Below, one piece after another: positions 1-8,774 of a stretch of DNA of 54,025 nucleotides (its first letter is position 1; every line of letters starts with the position of its first letter). The notes beneath the pieces are model-generated. The model did no database searches. It saw only the letters and a list, made by a program, of their open reading frames with translations, and had not been told where the DNA came from. Origin of the DNA: Pirellulaceae bacterium (GTDB lineage Bacteria; Planctomycetota; Planctomycetia; Pirellulales; Pirellulaceae); the NCBI GenBank assembly GCA_028280445.1, contig JANQLU010000133.1, positions 1 to 54,025 of the forward strand, written 5' to 3'. The position numbers and the translations under genes were made by a program.

Positions 1-1830
1 CCCCGTCGCATGGGTGACAACGTTTGAGGCTGCTCCCGTTGTCGCATCAAAGTCGGCCAGCTGGATTACACCGCTGGTGGTTCCATACGCTCCAATAATA
101 AGCTGACCAGTTTCCATGTCGTAATCGATCATGGACCGATTGGCGTCAGCGACCCCTGGCAGCACGGTGGTGACCGGTGTGCTCGCAACGCCTGTGCTGC
201 TGACTAGAAATGCGTGTAGCTGTTCGTCACCTACTTCGGTCGAAGTGACTGTCAACAACCAATAATCTTCGCCGTTGTTGTGTGGTGCGATACCGAGGGC
301 TTCACCGTAGATGGTTCCACCATTGAGTGCCGTCGGCGGTGTTACTGTACCTGCAGCCACATCGACGATGGCAAAATTTACAACCCCCTGAATGTTTGCG
401 GCGCTGCCGAAGATCAAGAAATCGTTTGTGATATCGCCACCCGGTAAAGGAATGATCAGCGCAGCTTCGACGGAGGATGGGTTGCCGCCCAAGCCGGTAG
501 CGATGAGTTGGTGCGTCTGTCCGTTGAAGATCTGGTTGCCGTCGGTGTAGATCAGCAGTTCCCCAGTAATCGGATCCGTGTAGTTGGCCGTGCCTTCAAA
601 GGCGTTTGTGCCAGCCTGCTCACCGGTGGTGATCAACTGTGCCGTTCCGGATGAGAAATCGATCAGGAATTGACTGTTCGAGGACCCTGACCACCACAAC
701 TGTTGAGTCTCCAAGCCAAAGGTTTGATAGGACTCAAAGAATCCTTCATTGACATCCAGAATACCGTCGTTGTCGTCATCGATATCATCGCGATCGATCA
801 CTCCGTCGGCATCGGTATCGATGTTGAGTGTAACGGTTGCTTGAGCGGTACCGCCGTTGCCATCGTCGATGATGTAATCAAAGGTATCGGTTGGGGAAAG
901 ACCAGCGGGCGCGATAACGTCTAAAGTACCATCGGCCAACAATGTAACTTGCGTGCCAGAAGCCAGAGTAATCGGCGTGCCAACAACCAACGAAATGTTC
1001 ACACCTGAATCGGTCGGATCGATGATATGTGTGACTGTGAGCGAATCGCCATCTGGATCGCTATCGGCACCATTGCCATTGTCCGCCAAGACGTCGATGT
1101 TGGTCGTGTTACCTGGGACGACGGTCAACTCGTCATCGACCGCTACCGGAGGTGCGAGCAGGGCATGCCACTGGTTTGCTTTGAGAGTGTCTGTTTGCAC
1201 TGCGCCGATTTGAGTCTCCAAATCCCAATCACCACCGAGCGCAGCTGCGCCGGTATCGTCGATCGAAGCAGCAACATCAGCTCCAGTGATACCAGCGAGC
1301 AATGTCGCGGCAGCAAGTCCCGCTTCGCCACCTGAAAAGTCACAGCCATAGATCAGAATATCGCCATCGCCCACAAGCGCAGCTCCAATCACCGTCAACT
1401 CATTCAGATGATCCCCTTGCATCGACTGGGCATCGAGCACTGCATTGCCTAAAAACAATTCTCCTTGTTTACCATGCGAGATGATATGAATTGCGTCGAT
1501 CTCATTCAAATTTTGTAGGTGCTCAGCGATTTGCAACAAACCATCCTCGGCCGAGTTGATATAGAACACATCAGCGCGGTTGGTCACGGCAAGTTCTGCG
1601 ACAAGTTTTTCATAGCCAGTCACGTTTTTGTCGACAAAAACGACTTCGCTTCGTTCATGTGGGTCGGCTTGTTGTGCCAAGTCGATCGCTGGATTGATCG
1701 CTACCTGGTCTTCTTGGGGTTGTTGTTCCAAAGGTTCTTGCAATTGCTGAAGATTTTCGAGCGAACCATCTGGTACTGCGTCGAATAGAATACGTGCTTC
1801 AAGTTGTTCGTGAAGAGAATTGTGTGTCAT
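1..1830 (-). CDS. Giant DUF4347 surface protein, N-terminal 610 codons (runs off the left edge)
   Basis: The reading frame is open from an ATG at 1830 to base 1, so only the N-terminal 610 residues are visible. There is no hydrophobic signal peptide. Residues 8-17 read EQLEARILFD, a variant of the LEPR-XLL motif known at the N-terminus of giant planctomycete and marine bacterial proteins. Residues about 55-190 match a DUF4347 domain, with IHIISHG, a run through YGCDFSGG, and a closing QWHALLAP. An Ig/cadherin-like segment follows (PVAVDDELTVVPGNTT, then DSDPDGDSLTV), and then a thrombospondin-3-like calcium-binding stretch (DTDADGVIDRDDIDDDNDG). The remainder resembles a beta-rich repeat region. 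It lies just downstream of the TolC/HlyD/SecA-like cluster on the same strand, so I infer it is a surface or secreted substrate of that cluster. Function beyond adhesin-like is unknown. Confidence 0.85.
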   Translation of the reverse strand, partial: MTHNSLHEQLEARILFDAVPDGSLENLQQLQEPLEQQPQEDQVAINPAIDLAQQADPHERSEVVFVDKNVTGYEKLVAELAVTNRADVFYINSAEDGLLQIAEHLQNLNEIDAIHIISHGKQGELFLGNAVLDAQSMQGDHLNELTVIGAALVGDGDILIYGCDFSGGEAGLAAATLLAGITGADVAASIDDTGAAALGGDWDLETQIGAVQTDTLKANQWHALLAPPVAVDDELTVVPGNTTNIDVLADNGNGADSDPDGDSLTVTHIIDPTDSGVNISLVVGTPITLASGTQVTLLADGTLDVIAPAGLSPTDTFDYIIDDGNGGTAQATVTLNIDTDADGVIDRDDIDDDNDGILDVNEGFFESYQTFGLETQQLWWSGSSNSQFLIDFSSGTAQLITTGEQAGTNAFEGTANYTDPITGELLIYTDGNQIFNGQTHQLIATGLGGNPSSVEAALIIPLPGGDITNDFLIFGSAANIQGVVNFAIVDVAAGTVTPPTALNGGTIYGEALGIAPHNNGEDYWLLTVTSTEVGDEQLHAFLVSSTGVASTPVTTVLPGVADANRSMIDYDMETGQLIIGAYGTTSGVIQLADFDATTGAASNVVTHATG

Positions 1831-2147
1831 AGATCACCGGATAAGATTGTGTGGTGGATGTAGAAGAGGTGTGAAAAGGTGGGAGCGAGAAATTCGCTTG
1901 TCTGAAAAGTAGCATAAGAATTGGCCAGCGTGGCAAGCACTTTGTGGTCGCGCATCAATTTTTCATGTGGCAATGATTCGCCAAGTTAAGCAGGACCTGC
2001 ACAGATCACAAAATACGCAGTTAGAATCTACGGACTGCACAGGTCATAACACTATGAAGCCGGGGAGTGCGTGTTTGCGCAAATAAGCAATGAGAGAAAC
2101 CGCGCTGTAGCTTGATTGGATTTGCATGGATTACAAACCCGAAGGGG

Positions 2148-2336
2148 GCTAGCGAGTGGTTTGATGGCGAAACCACTCGCCAGCGAGGAAATTGCACGGC
2201 AGTGTAGATCACGAGCGCGAAACGTCATGAGGGTGACACTGGCCCCAGCCAGTGATTTGCACATTGACTCAAGGTTTTTCGTTCAATTGATTACTTTGAC
2301 AACCACTATCCAACCACATCACTGGCGAAGCCAGTG
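2148..2336. repeat. Three short perfect palindromes
   Basis: A 15-bp inverted repeat with a 7-base loop, with one mismatch, lies at 2148-2162/2170-2184 (arms begin GCTAGCGAGTGG). Two similar CACTGGC/GCCAGTG hairpins lie at 2237-2254 and 2320-2336. They look like small intergenic palindromic elements rather than terminators, because no T-run follows. Confidence 0.6.
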
Positions 2337-2374
2337 GCACCCGATGCGCGGAAATTGCATTAAATAAAAATCAC

Positions 2375-2450
2375 AACCCGAAGCGTGAGCGAGTGACCAC
2401 GTTTCACCACACATCAGCGTGGCTATGGTCCCTCGCTCACGCTTCGGGTT
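2375..2450. repeat. Palindromic repeat, family D (CGAAGCGTGAGCGAG arms)
   Basis: The arms AACCCGAAGCGTGAGCGAG and its near-complement enclose an imperfectly paired middle. The same arm sequence recurs at 30119-30208, and a shorter relative sits at 20242-20272. It lies 9 bases from the family A element at 2460-2516. Confidence 0.75.
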
Positions 2451-2459
2451 AGGATTTAA

Positions 2460-2516
2460 GTAGGGCCGGTTCCCACCGGCCGGTTTGTCGGATTGGCCGG
2501 TGGGAACCGGCCCTAC
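2460..2516. repeat. Palindromic repeat, family A (GTAGGGCCGGTTCCCACCGGCC)
   Basis: This is a near-perfect GC-rich inverted repeat with ends GTAGGGCC and GGCCCTAC. It lies just 3' of the TolC-like gene, whose own TAA stop is 18 bases away. Other copies are at 20214-20316, 30021-30240 and 46051-46107. A role as transcription terminator or mRNA 3' stabiliser is plausible. Confidence 0.8.
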
Positions 2517-2534
2517 GCGGACTCGATTTTCCGT

Positions 2535-4238
2535 TTACTTTGTGTTAGCCGTCTGATGTTGAAACAACGAGCCAGTCGCCTTTTTGAGGTTCACTTGGGC
2601 GAGGTTGTAGGTGATTTGAGCCTGGAGGTATTCAAATTCTGCCCGTGACAAATCTTCCTGAGCTCGAAGAATGTTATCCAGCACCAGGTTTGTTGTGGTG
2701 TCGGCACGGGGAAGTCGTTCCCAACGTTTGACAAGTTGATTCAGTTGCATCTCTCGGGCTCGGACAACTCGTTCCTTGGATAGAAGTTCTCGTTGCGAAG
2801 TTTCAATTTCGCGAACAGCGACCTGAACCTCGAGTTTGACGGTATTCAATGTCACTTGATATTGATGTTGTAATTGATGCAATTCCATATTGCGACGTCT
2901 CGACCGCGCTCTAGCTGCACGGTTATGCAGTGGCACTTCAAATTGCAGGCCGACGGAGTATCCTGGCTCGCCCTGATTGAACTGATTTTGCCATGCCTGC
3001 CCCACATCACCTCTGGCTGCAAGACCAGCGACATAAGTACTGGTAATCAGATTCAACACGGGCATCAATTCGTGTTTGGCCATTCCGAACCGAATCGAAG
3101 CCGCCTTGATCTGCCGAATGGTCTGCTGGACTTCAGGGCGTTGTTGAATTGCTTCAGCCAGTGATAATTGCATGTCGACCGGGTAGATTTCGAATGATGG
3201 AGTGTCGACAGGGATCAGTTCAAATTCTTCGTATTCTCCAAACGACGGGCTGTTGACCAGGGTTCGTAAACGGGCCTCGGCGTTCTTGACGGCGGTCATG
3301 GCTCGGGCCAGATCGGATCGCCGGTCGGCAAGTGCTGCCTCGGCAGCTTGAATCTGACTTGCCGGTGCGTCTATCTTTCGCCGCAGCTTCAGCCGTTTGA
3401 CAATCTCGTTGGCGCGTTCATATGTTCGCAGCTTTTGATAGAGTACACCGCGTTCGAGATACGTCGCCCAGTAGGCTCGGCTGACTTCCAGCAAATGGGA
3501 TTGCAACTGTCGCGAGAATTCATCGCCTGCGACGTTGTGATCAATTTTCGCGAGGCAAATCAGGCTGCGATTGTACCACCGGCCTCGCCCACGCATCAGC
3601 GGTTGGGTAAAGCTCAGGGCAATGCGGGATGTGCCCTGAGGTGCTGGAACAAAGAACTGCGAGTTGTTGTCTTGCCAGCCAAACCGTTGTGACAGCTCGA
3701 GCTGGCCACCTGTTCGCGTCCGTTTACGTAATCCTGCGGACCCGGACAAATTGTGATCTCTAAATCGTCCAATTCCTGGGCCTGCGGTCAGCGTGTTGCC
3801 GATGGGGTCGCTTGAGTCATCCCATTGAGTATCGATAAACGCATTCCAATCAAACGCGGCGTCTGCTTCGACAATGGCAGTTTGCCGAATTGGCGGAAGC
3901 TGTTTGAAAACCTTGACCTGTTGGGAATTAGCAAGCGCTTCGTACAGCGTTTGTTCCAACGTGATTTGAACCCCTTGAGCATTCCTGCGAAGTGATCGGG
4001 GAACCAGTGGCTGCCACCATCCTGCGTCGAACTTGCGCGCTTGCTGCTTTAAATTGCTATCTTCGATCGCAACATTTTCCGAGGTTTTTATGAGTCGATC
4101 GTATAACTCTGTATCGTAGGAATCTGTAACCGTAACAACAGATTTCGCGGGGGGAGCATGTTGATATTGCTCTTGCGCAACCAAGTGGCTTGTTGATACA
4201 AAAGCTAAAACGAGAATTGTGTAGGAAAGGCGATGCAT
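2535..4238 (-). CDS. TolC-family outer membrane efflux protein
   Basis: The product is an outer membrane channel of the TolC/OEP family, which pairs with HlyD-type periplasmic adaptors to export proteins or small molecules. I place the start at the ATG at 4238, because it begins a good signal peptide (MHRLSYTILVLAFV, cleavage near VAQEQ); the frame remains open to 4400, but that extension has no signal character. The mature protein of about 545 residues contains long amphipathic helical regions typical of the two OEP repeats, for example an Arg/Glu-rich stretch near residues 245-300 and a C-terminal helix ending in YNLAQVNLKKATGSL. It is the last gene of the SecA-like/HlyD/GAF-HlyD/M50-HlyD run, 188 bases after the preceding gene. 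The family call is firm; the substrate is inferred from context. Confidence 0.88.
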   Translation of the reverse strand: MHRLSYTILVLAFVSTSHLVAQEQYQHAPPAKSVVTVTDSYDTELYDRLIKTSENVAIEDSNLKQQARKFDAGWWQPLVPRSLRRNAQGVQITLEQTLYEALANSQQVKVFKQLPPIRQTAIVEADAAFDWNAFIDTQWDDSSDPIGNTLTAGPGIGRFRDHNLSGSAGLRKRTRTGGQLELSQRFGWQDNNSQFFVPAPQGTSRIALSFTQPLMRGRGRWYNRSLICLAKIDHNVAGDEFSRQLQSHLLEVSRAYWATYLERGVLYQKLRTYERANEIVKRLKLRRKIDAPASQIQAAEAALADRRSDLARAMTAVKNAEARLRTLVNSPSFGEYEEFELIPVDTPSFEIYPVDMQLSLAEAIQQRPEVQQTIRQIKAASIRFGMAKHELMPVLNLITSTYVAGLAARGDVGQAWQNQFNQGEPGYSVGLQFEVPLHNRAARARSRRRNMELHQLQHQYQVTLNTVKLEVQVAVREIETSQRELLSKERVVRAREMQLNQLVKRWERLPRADTTTNLVLDNILRAQEDLSRAEFEYLQAQITYNLAQVNLKKATGSLFQHQTANTK

Positions 4239-4426
4239 CGATTGAATCCATTCAAATCGGAGAAGGGTGTTTTGAGGCGGGATTGGTGATGAGCTATTTG
4301 TCTCTATCGGACAAAGACAGATAAAGCTGTACACCTTTTGCACACAAGATCGTAGAATCTCTGTGACTTCCGTCCATAAATTGGACGCGATGACCATCAT
4401 TTGAAATCGAAGTCAACTTGTCTTGT

Positions 4427-6649
4427 TTAACGTTTGTACAATTGCCTCGCGATTGCAGATTTTCGATCATTCCACCATGTTCTAATGATTCGCTGAACAT
4501 GATGTCCGACAGTTCCATCGCGCGAGAAAAACGCAAGCGTGCCGGTCATCCCCGGCCGACAAGATGACTGGTTCGAATCGAAATTTACTCGTGACAGAAA
4601 ATGAGGGTGAAGCAATTCGTAACGAGTCGTCGTTTCGTTCGAATCTTGTTCGTTGCGATTGGTGGTACGAACTTCCAACGGGCCGCCTGCGTTGGCTGCC
4701 AACGCCGGATGAGGGACTGTCCTCGTCGTTCGCGGGGACACGTGAACTAAAGTTGCACGCAACCATTTTACTCCAGTACCATCGATGTGAATCTCGACAT
4801 CATGTCCAATTTCTCTGCGAAAAAACTCTTCGTTCTTTTGATCGATCATCGCCAACACCTCGGTCCCATTCGATGTGCCGAGTTGCACCAACAATTTACC
4901 GGCAGGCACGTAGGTTCCACGCAGTCGTGAAACATCTCCGTCGAGGACGACTCCATCATTTGGAGCCTTAACCACGAGTTGGCTAATTTGTTGTTGTAAC
5001 TCTTGCCAACGTTTTTCCAGTGCCTCGATCATGTCCTGTTCGACTTGAAGCGACGCGATTTGTTTTCGATCCAAAAAGACATTCATTCGTTGTCGAGCGA
5101 GTGTGATGTCGTATTTCAGTTCCTCCAGTTCGGTGACCAGTTCGTCGTTGCGAAGTCGGAATAGCACCTGCCCCTCGCAAACTTGTTGGCCATCTTTTAC
5201 AAGCACGTCATCGACAAATCCGGAAACCGGAGTTCGTAATTCCGTTTGTGGATAATAATCGACGACGATTGGTGCTGTCGTGCTGCTGTACCACGGCACC
5301 CATTGATTCAGTGCAAATCCGATCGCTAACAAAACAGCGACCCAGGTAGCAAATTTTACTCGCGATGGTTGTTCCGTCTTGGATCCGAAAATGACAAACC
5401 TCAGCAGTTTAACAATCGGTAGCAACAACCATCCTGCAACCGCCAGCAACGCAATCAGTGTTCCCAAACCGTAAAACAGAGCATCTGCTGCCAGTACAAG
5501 ACCAATGCAGATGAAAATCCTCCAGATAAATGCGGCAAATCCATAAGCCAGGATGGTGCCGCGATGCCCTTCGGGGAACTCTTGCGGTATCGACTTCAGC
5601 CCCAATCCCCAACGCCGACCGATTTGCAACAGCGCGTGCCGTCCGTGTGTATAAAGATTGGGCAACTCCAGTAGATCGGTCAAAATATAGTAGCCGTCAA
5701 AACGCATCAGAGGATTTGCGTTGAACAGCAACGTGACCACACCGGCACTGAAAATTACATTGATCGCGTTTTGGCTGACAAGGCCTGTTGATGATTGACT
5801 CCAGACGAGCGCTGCGATCGCCGCGATTGCCATTTCAGCCATCATTCCGGCTGCTGAGGTAACGATCCGTTGCCACTTGGATGCGAAACGCCAAGCACTA
5901 CTGACATCCACATAAGGCAGCGGCACAAACACGATAAATAGAACTCCAACTTCGCGAACTGTTCCTCCGAACCGTCGGCAGGCGACTGCGTGAGCGCATT
6001 CGTGGACAACTTTCAATACCAACCACGTAGCAATGAGCCAAATCCAATTGTCTCGCGAGATGATCGTCGCCGAAGCTTGGCGGAACCTGTCCCAATCGAA
6101 CACGATGGCGGTCACACCTGCAATGACAAGTCCGAGCCACAGCAGTGCAAAGACCCCGCCAAACATCCAGCCGAATGCTCGTCCGAGGAACTCAATCGAT
6201 TTTCTTGGGTAAAACAATGGAAATCGTTGCGTCAGAATACTCCAACGTCCCCGCCTGCGTTGCGCTTCGCCTTGTTGTGCAAGCTCATCGAGCCTTGCGA
6301 TACTGCGTGATTGTTCGGTGGACGCCAAACCATTTTGAACAAGCCATTTGCAAAACGCAGCCGCCCGATCTTCGGTGAGCGCGTCTTGTTTCATGATCGC
6401 CGCCGTTCGGCCAAGCGCCGTGGCGAATGAGTTGCGACCATCCAGTAGTGACAGAAATGTGTATTCAGCTGCTCCAATGCGATAGTACTTGGAAGTCAAC
6501 TCGTCTTCGAGAATATACGTCGGCTGGCCACCGTATTCCCGCACAAGCACATCGATATCATCGCGCACTTGTAAAACGATTGTTCCGAGTTGAAAAGTAC
6601 TATGCGACGGTTCACCTGGTGTTGTCGAGTCAGTTTTTTCGTTGTTCAT
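4427..6649 (-). CDS. PqqD-like/M50 site-2 protease/HlyD fusion membrane protein
   Basis: This 740-residue polytopic protein combines three modules. Residues about 20-110 resemble a PqqD-like (RiPP-recognition) winged helix (TYILEDELTSKYYRIGAAEY). Residues about 155-430 form a membrane domain with the M50 zinc motif HECAH at 216-220 and the second signature NPLMRFDGYY at 312-321. A hydrophobic segment near 435-450 is followed by a biotinyl/lipoyl-like HlyD barrel (RTPVSGFVDDVLVKDGQQV) and a coiled-coil hairpin. Known relatives are annotated as putative peptide zinc metalloproteases with HlyD domains, often in bacteriocin or peptide-export loci. The zinc ligands look intact, so proteolysis is possible. 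It sits between a GAF-HlyD adaptor and a TolC-like channel. I infer substrate recognition, processing and adaptor functions in one polypeptide. Confidence 0.85.
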   Translation of the reverse strand: MNNEKTDSTTPGEPSHSTFQLGTIVLQVRDDIDVLVREYGGQPTYILEDELTSKYYRIGAAEYTFLSLLDGRNSFATALGRTAAIMKQDALTEDRAAAFCKWLVQNGLASTEQSRSIARLDELAQQGEAQRRRGRWSILTQRFPLFYPRKSIEFLGRAFGWMFGGVFALLWLGLVIAGVTAIVFDWDRFRQASATIISRDNWIWLIATWLVLKVVHECAHAVACRRFGGTVREVGVLFIVFVPLPYVDVSSAWRFASKWQRIVTSAAGMMAEMAIAAIAALVWSQSSTGLVSQNAINVIFSAGVVTLLFNANPLMRFDGYYILTDLLELPNLYTHGRHALLQIGRRWGLGLKSIPQEFPEGHRGTILAYGFAAFIWRIFICIGLVLAADALFYGLGTLIALLAVAGWLLLPIVKLLRFVIFGSKTEQPSRVKFATWVAVLLAIGFALNQWVPWYSSTTAPIVVDYYPQTELRTPVSGFVDDVLVKDGQQVCEGQVLFRLRNDELVTELEELKYDITLARQRMNVFLDRKQIASLQVEQDMIEALEKRWQELQQQISQLVVKAPNDGVVLDGDVSRLRGTYVPAGKLLVQLGTSNGTEVLAMIDQKNEEFFRREIGHDVEIHIDGTGVKWLRATLVHVSPRTTRTVPHPALAANAGGPLEVRTTNRNEQDSNETTTRYELLHPHFLSRVNFDSNQSSCRPGMTGTLAFFSRDGTVGHHVQRIIRTWWNDRKSAIARQLYKR

Positions 6650-6739
6650 TTCGATACGAGAATGTTTTTAAGGATTGACCGTGGCGTCGATGGCTTTGCG
6701 TCGTCATGTTGGTTGTTCATGCACTTTGGGATTTTCTGT

Positions 6740-8677
6740 TTACCACCACACGGTTGTCACCAGTCGTTCCCAAGCGTGATGGCCGATTGTCCAACCGAGT
6801 GGTTTGCGGCCAGCGGTGATGCGAACGGTTCCTTCCATGCCTGGCTTCAAGTCGCCATCAGGGTTGCTGATAATCACTTCTGCGACAAACACGTTTTGTT
6901 CATTTCGAATTTCACTACGAGGATGTATCCGCGATATCGTACCCTGGACGGAATTGCCTCCAGTACCGTCCATTCGTGCGGTTACCGACATTCCTTCTGT
7001 AATGTGAGGGCGCTCGGCAGCGGGTACGGCCAGTTCCAGGCGAAGCTCGTTGGTCGGAGCAATCTCGTAAACAACTTGTCCCACCGCCACTGGATAGTTT
7101 TGGCGCCGATCGAGGCTACCGCTGAGCACGACGCCATCGATAGGACTGCGGAGTTCTAAATTGTTTAGCCGTTGTTGCAACAGTTTCTTTCGCGCCGCCA
7201 GTTTTTCGGATTCCAACTCCGAAATTAACGCTTGAGCCACTTGCAAGTTCGCACGGTGAACATCACGTTCTTTTTGAACACGCTGTTGGTCGGCAACAAT
7301 GCCAGCCAATTCCCAGTTCAACTCGCGGCCTTGCATCCGGGCCAGCAAGTCTCCCGCGGAGACCTCGTCACCTGGTTCGACAAACGTATTTTCTAACAAC
7401 CCGTCATAAGGAGCCAGACAATAACGCCGCATCGTTGGTTCCGTTGTGCATCGACATGCGATGCGATAGGGTAAGGGAATGAACATCACTGCCACCGTCA
7501 GTACCGCGCACATCAACGCAATGATGCCAAGTCGGGATTTGATTCGCTTGGTCAATCGGCGGGACGTACGGCGCAGCAATCCGCCTTCGAGTTGTTCAGC
7601 GATTTCAAGTGCATGTCCCAACGGTGTCGATGCCGCCGTGAGAATGTTTCGTGTTTGCGGTTCAAACAGTTTTTGTGCAGATCCGCCCAACAATACTGAT
7701 CCGACGATGCGGCCGTTGTCCGCTGTTAGTGGAACGGAACTCACCGCATCGATGCCGAATGTTTCTGCCACTCGTTTATGTGCGAGATGTAGATGTTGAT
7801 CGGCTGGGTCAATCGCGGGAAACTGCGTGATCTGTTTGCGAATCACGGTTTCGCTGAGAGCTGCTTCTAACCGAGCCGACTGCTGAGCATTGGGATCGAA
7901 ATCACCGATGTTGGAGACAGCCTGAAGTCTGACCATCGCTTTCCAATTTTTTTGCAAGCCGATGGCCACCAATCGCACGTCAAAATATCGTTGCAACTCA
8001 TTGGCCAGCGTTTGTAGGGCGCGTTTCTGACTGGCTGCTTGAGTCATTTGTCGAGTCAACTCAAGCAAAGCACTAGTCGCTGCAAGCCGTTTGTCCGCCT
8101 GCCGAATGTTTGTCAGTGTGTACCAGTTTCGCCATGCTCGTACAACACATTGAACAGCGAGCAGTTCCGTATCGGCAGGCGTGTTTTGGTTGTTGGTCAC
8201 CATGGTCAATACGTGATCCGGGTATTGAATCGGAGCCTCACCGTCAGCCACTGGTCGTTGTTGACGTCGGTCCGTGCTCAGGGGTACAGCGATCGCCAAC
8301 AGATTCTTGACACTTGGACATTCGGCGACAACATTTGATTGTTCGGAGATAGCGCGGATCGCGATGTTTGCGAGCCAACGTTTGATTTCCGACCGTTCAA
8401 AGATCGGTCCCTGAAGGCGACTGATATCGCTGGTAACACGATCGCCGTTGACTGACGACCACACTCCGCCAACAGCTTTCCGACATCGCAGTAGACAATC
8501 GAGCATCGACTCGCGACACATGGCGTCCGTAACCGGGCGGTTTGCAATTCCATCCAATTCGACATGAAGACGCGAAATCGCATTGTTGTGCAGTGGTTTT
8601 ATTGAGGCGCTTGTTGCCACACCGACTGGAATTTGGGAGGCGGTGGTAGTTGTTGTGTCTGTGGTTTCAATGTTCAT
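6740..8677 (-). CDS. GAF domain-HlyD family adaptor fusion
   Basis: The protein has 645 residues. The N-terminal cytoplasmic half contains a GAF-like domain at roughly 215-370 (LLELTRQMTQAASQKRA, later SVPLTADNGRIVGSVLLGG). One transmembrane helix follows near 388-408 (LGIIALMCAVLTVAVMFIPL). The C-terminal periplasmic half is HlyD-like: a lipoyl-type half motif (PYDGLLENTFVEPGDEVSAG), a coiled-coil hairpin, the second half (LRSPIDGVVLSGSL) and a beta-barrel ending in a KPGMEGTVRI motif. GAF domains bind small ligands or mediate dimerisation, so the adaptor could be gated by a cytoplasmic signal; that is inference. It is 97 bases after a HlyD gene and 90 bases before the M50-HlyD gene, all on the same strand. 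Confidence 0.85.
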   Translation of the reverse strand: MNIETTDTTTTTASQIPVGVATSASIKPLHNNAISRLHVELDGIANRPVTDAMCRESMLDCLLRCRKAVGGVWSSVNGDRVTSDISRLQGPIFERSEIKRWLANIAIRAISEQSNVVAECPSVKNLLAIAVPLSTDRRQQRPVADGEAPIQYPDHVLTMVTNNQNTPADTELLAVQCVVRAWRNWYTLTNIRQADKRLAATSALLELTRQMTQAASQKRALQTLANELQRYFDVRLVAIGLQKNWKAMVRLQAVSNIGDFDPNAQQSARLEAALSETVIRKQITQFPAIDPADQHLHLAHKRVAETFGIDAVSSVPLTADNGRIVGSVLLGGSAQKLFEPQTRNILTAASTPLGHALEIAEQLEGGLLRRTSRRLTKRIKSRLGIIALMCAVLTVAVMFIPLPYRIACRCTTEPTMRRYCLAPYDGLLENTFVEPGDEVSAGDLLARMQGRELNWELAGIVADQQRVQKERDVHRANLQVAQALISELESEKLAARKKLLQQRLNNLELRSPIDGVVLSGSLDRRQNYPVAVGQVVYEIAPTNELRLELAVPAAERPHITEGMSVTARMDGTGGNSVQGTISRIHPRSEIRNEQNVFVAEVIISNPDGDLKPGMEGTVRITAGRKPLGWTIGHHAWERLVTTVWW

Positions 8678-8774
8678 GGTCGTGCTGCAAATGGTTCAGG
8701 TGATGTAACAGGACGGTGCGTCGAGCTTGGTGAACGAAAATGGTGGTTTGGCTGCAAGCCAACCAGGCCGTGTT

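Larger units (their letters stand above)
1831..2534. other. Repeat-rich intergenic region
   Basis: About 700 bases separate the TolC-like gene from the giant DUF4347 gene. No convincing gene is present; short frames here lack coding character and are partly made of palindromes. The right-hand half is filled with inverted repeats listed separately. The start-proximal part must contain the promoter or leader of the giant gene, but I cannot identify a convincing promoter. Confidence 0.6.

Noticed and set aside
2148..2516. Considered as a CRISPR array
   Set aside because: The units are palindromes of different types with no regular spacing and no spacers; no cas genes are present.
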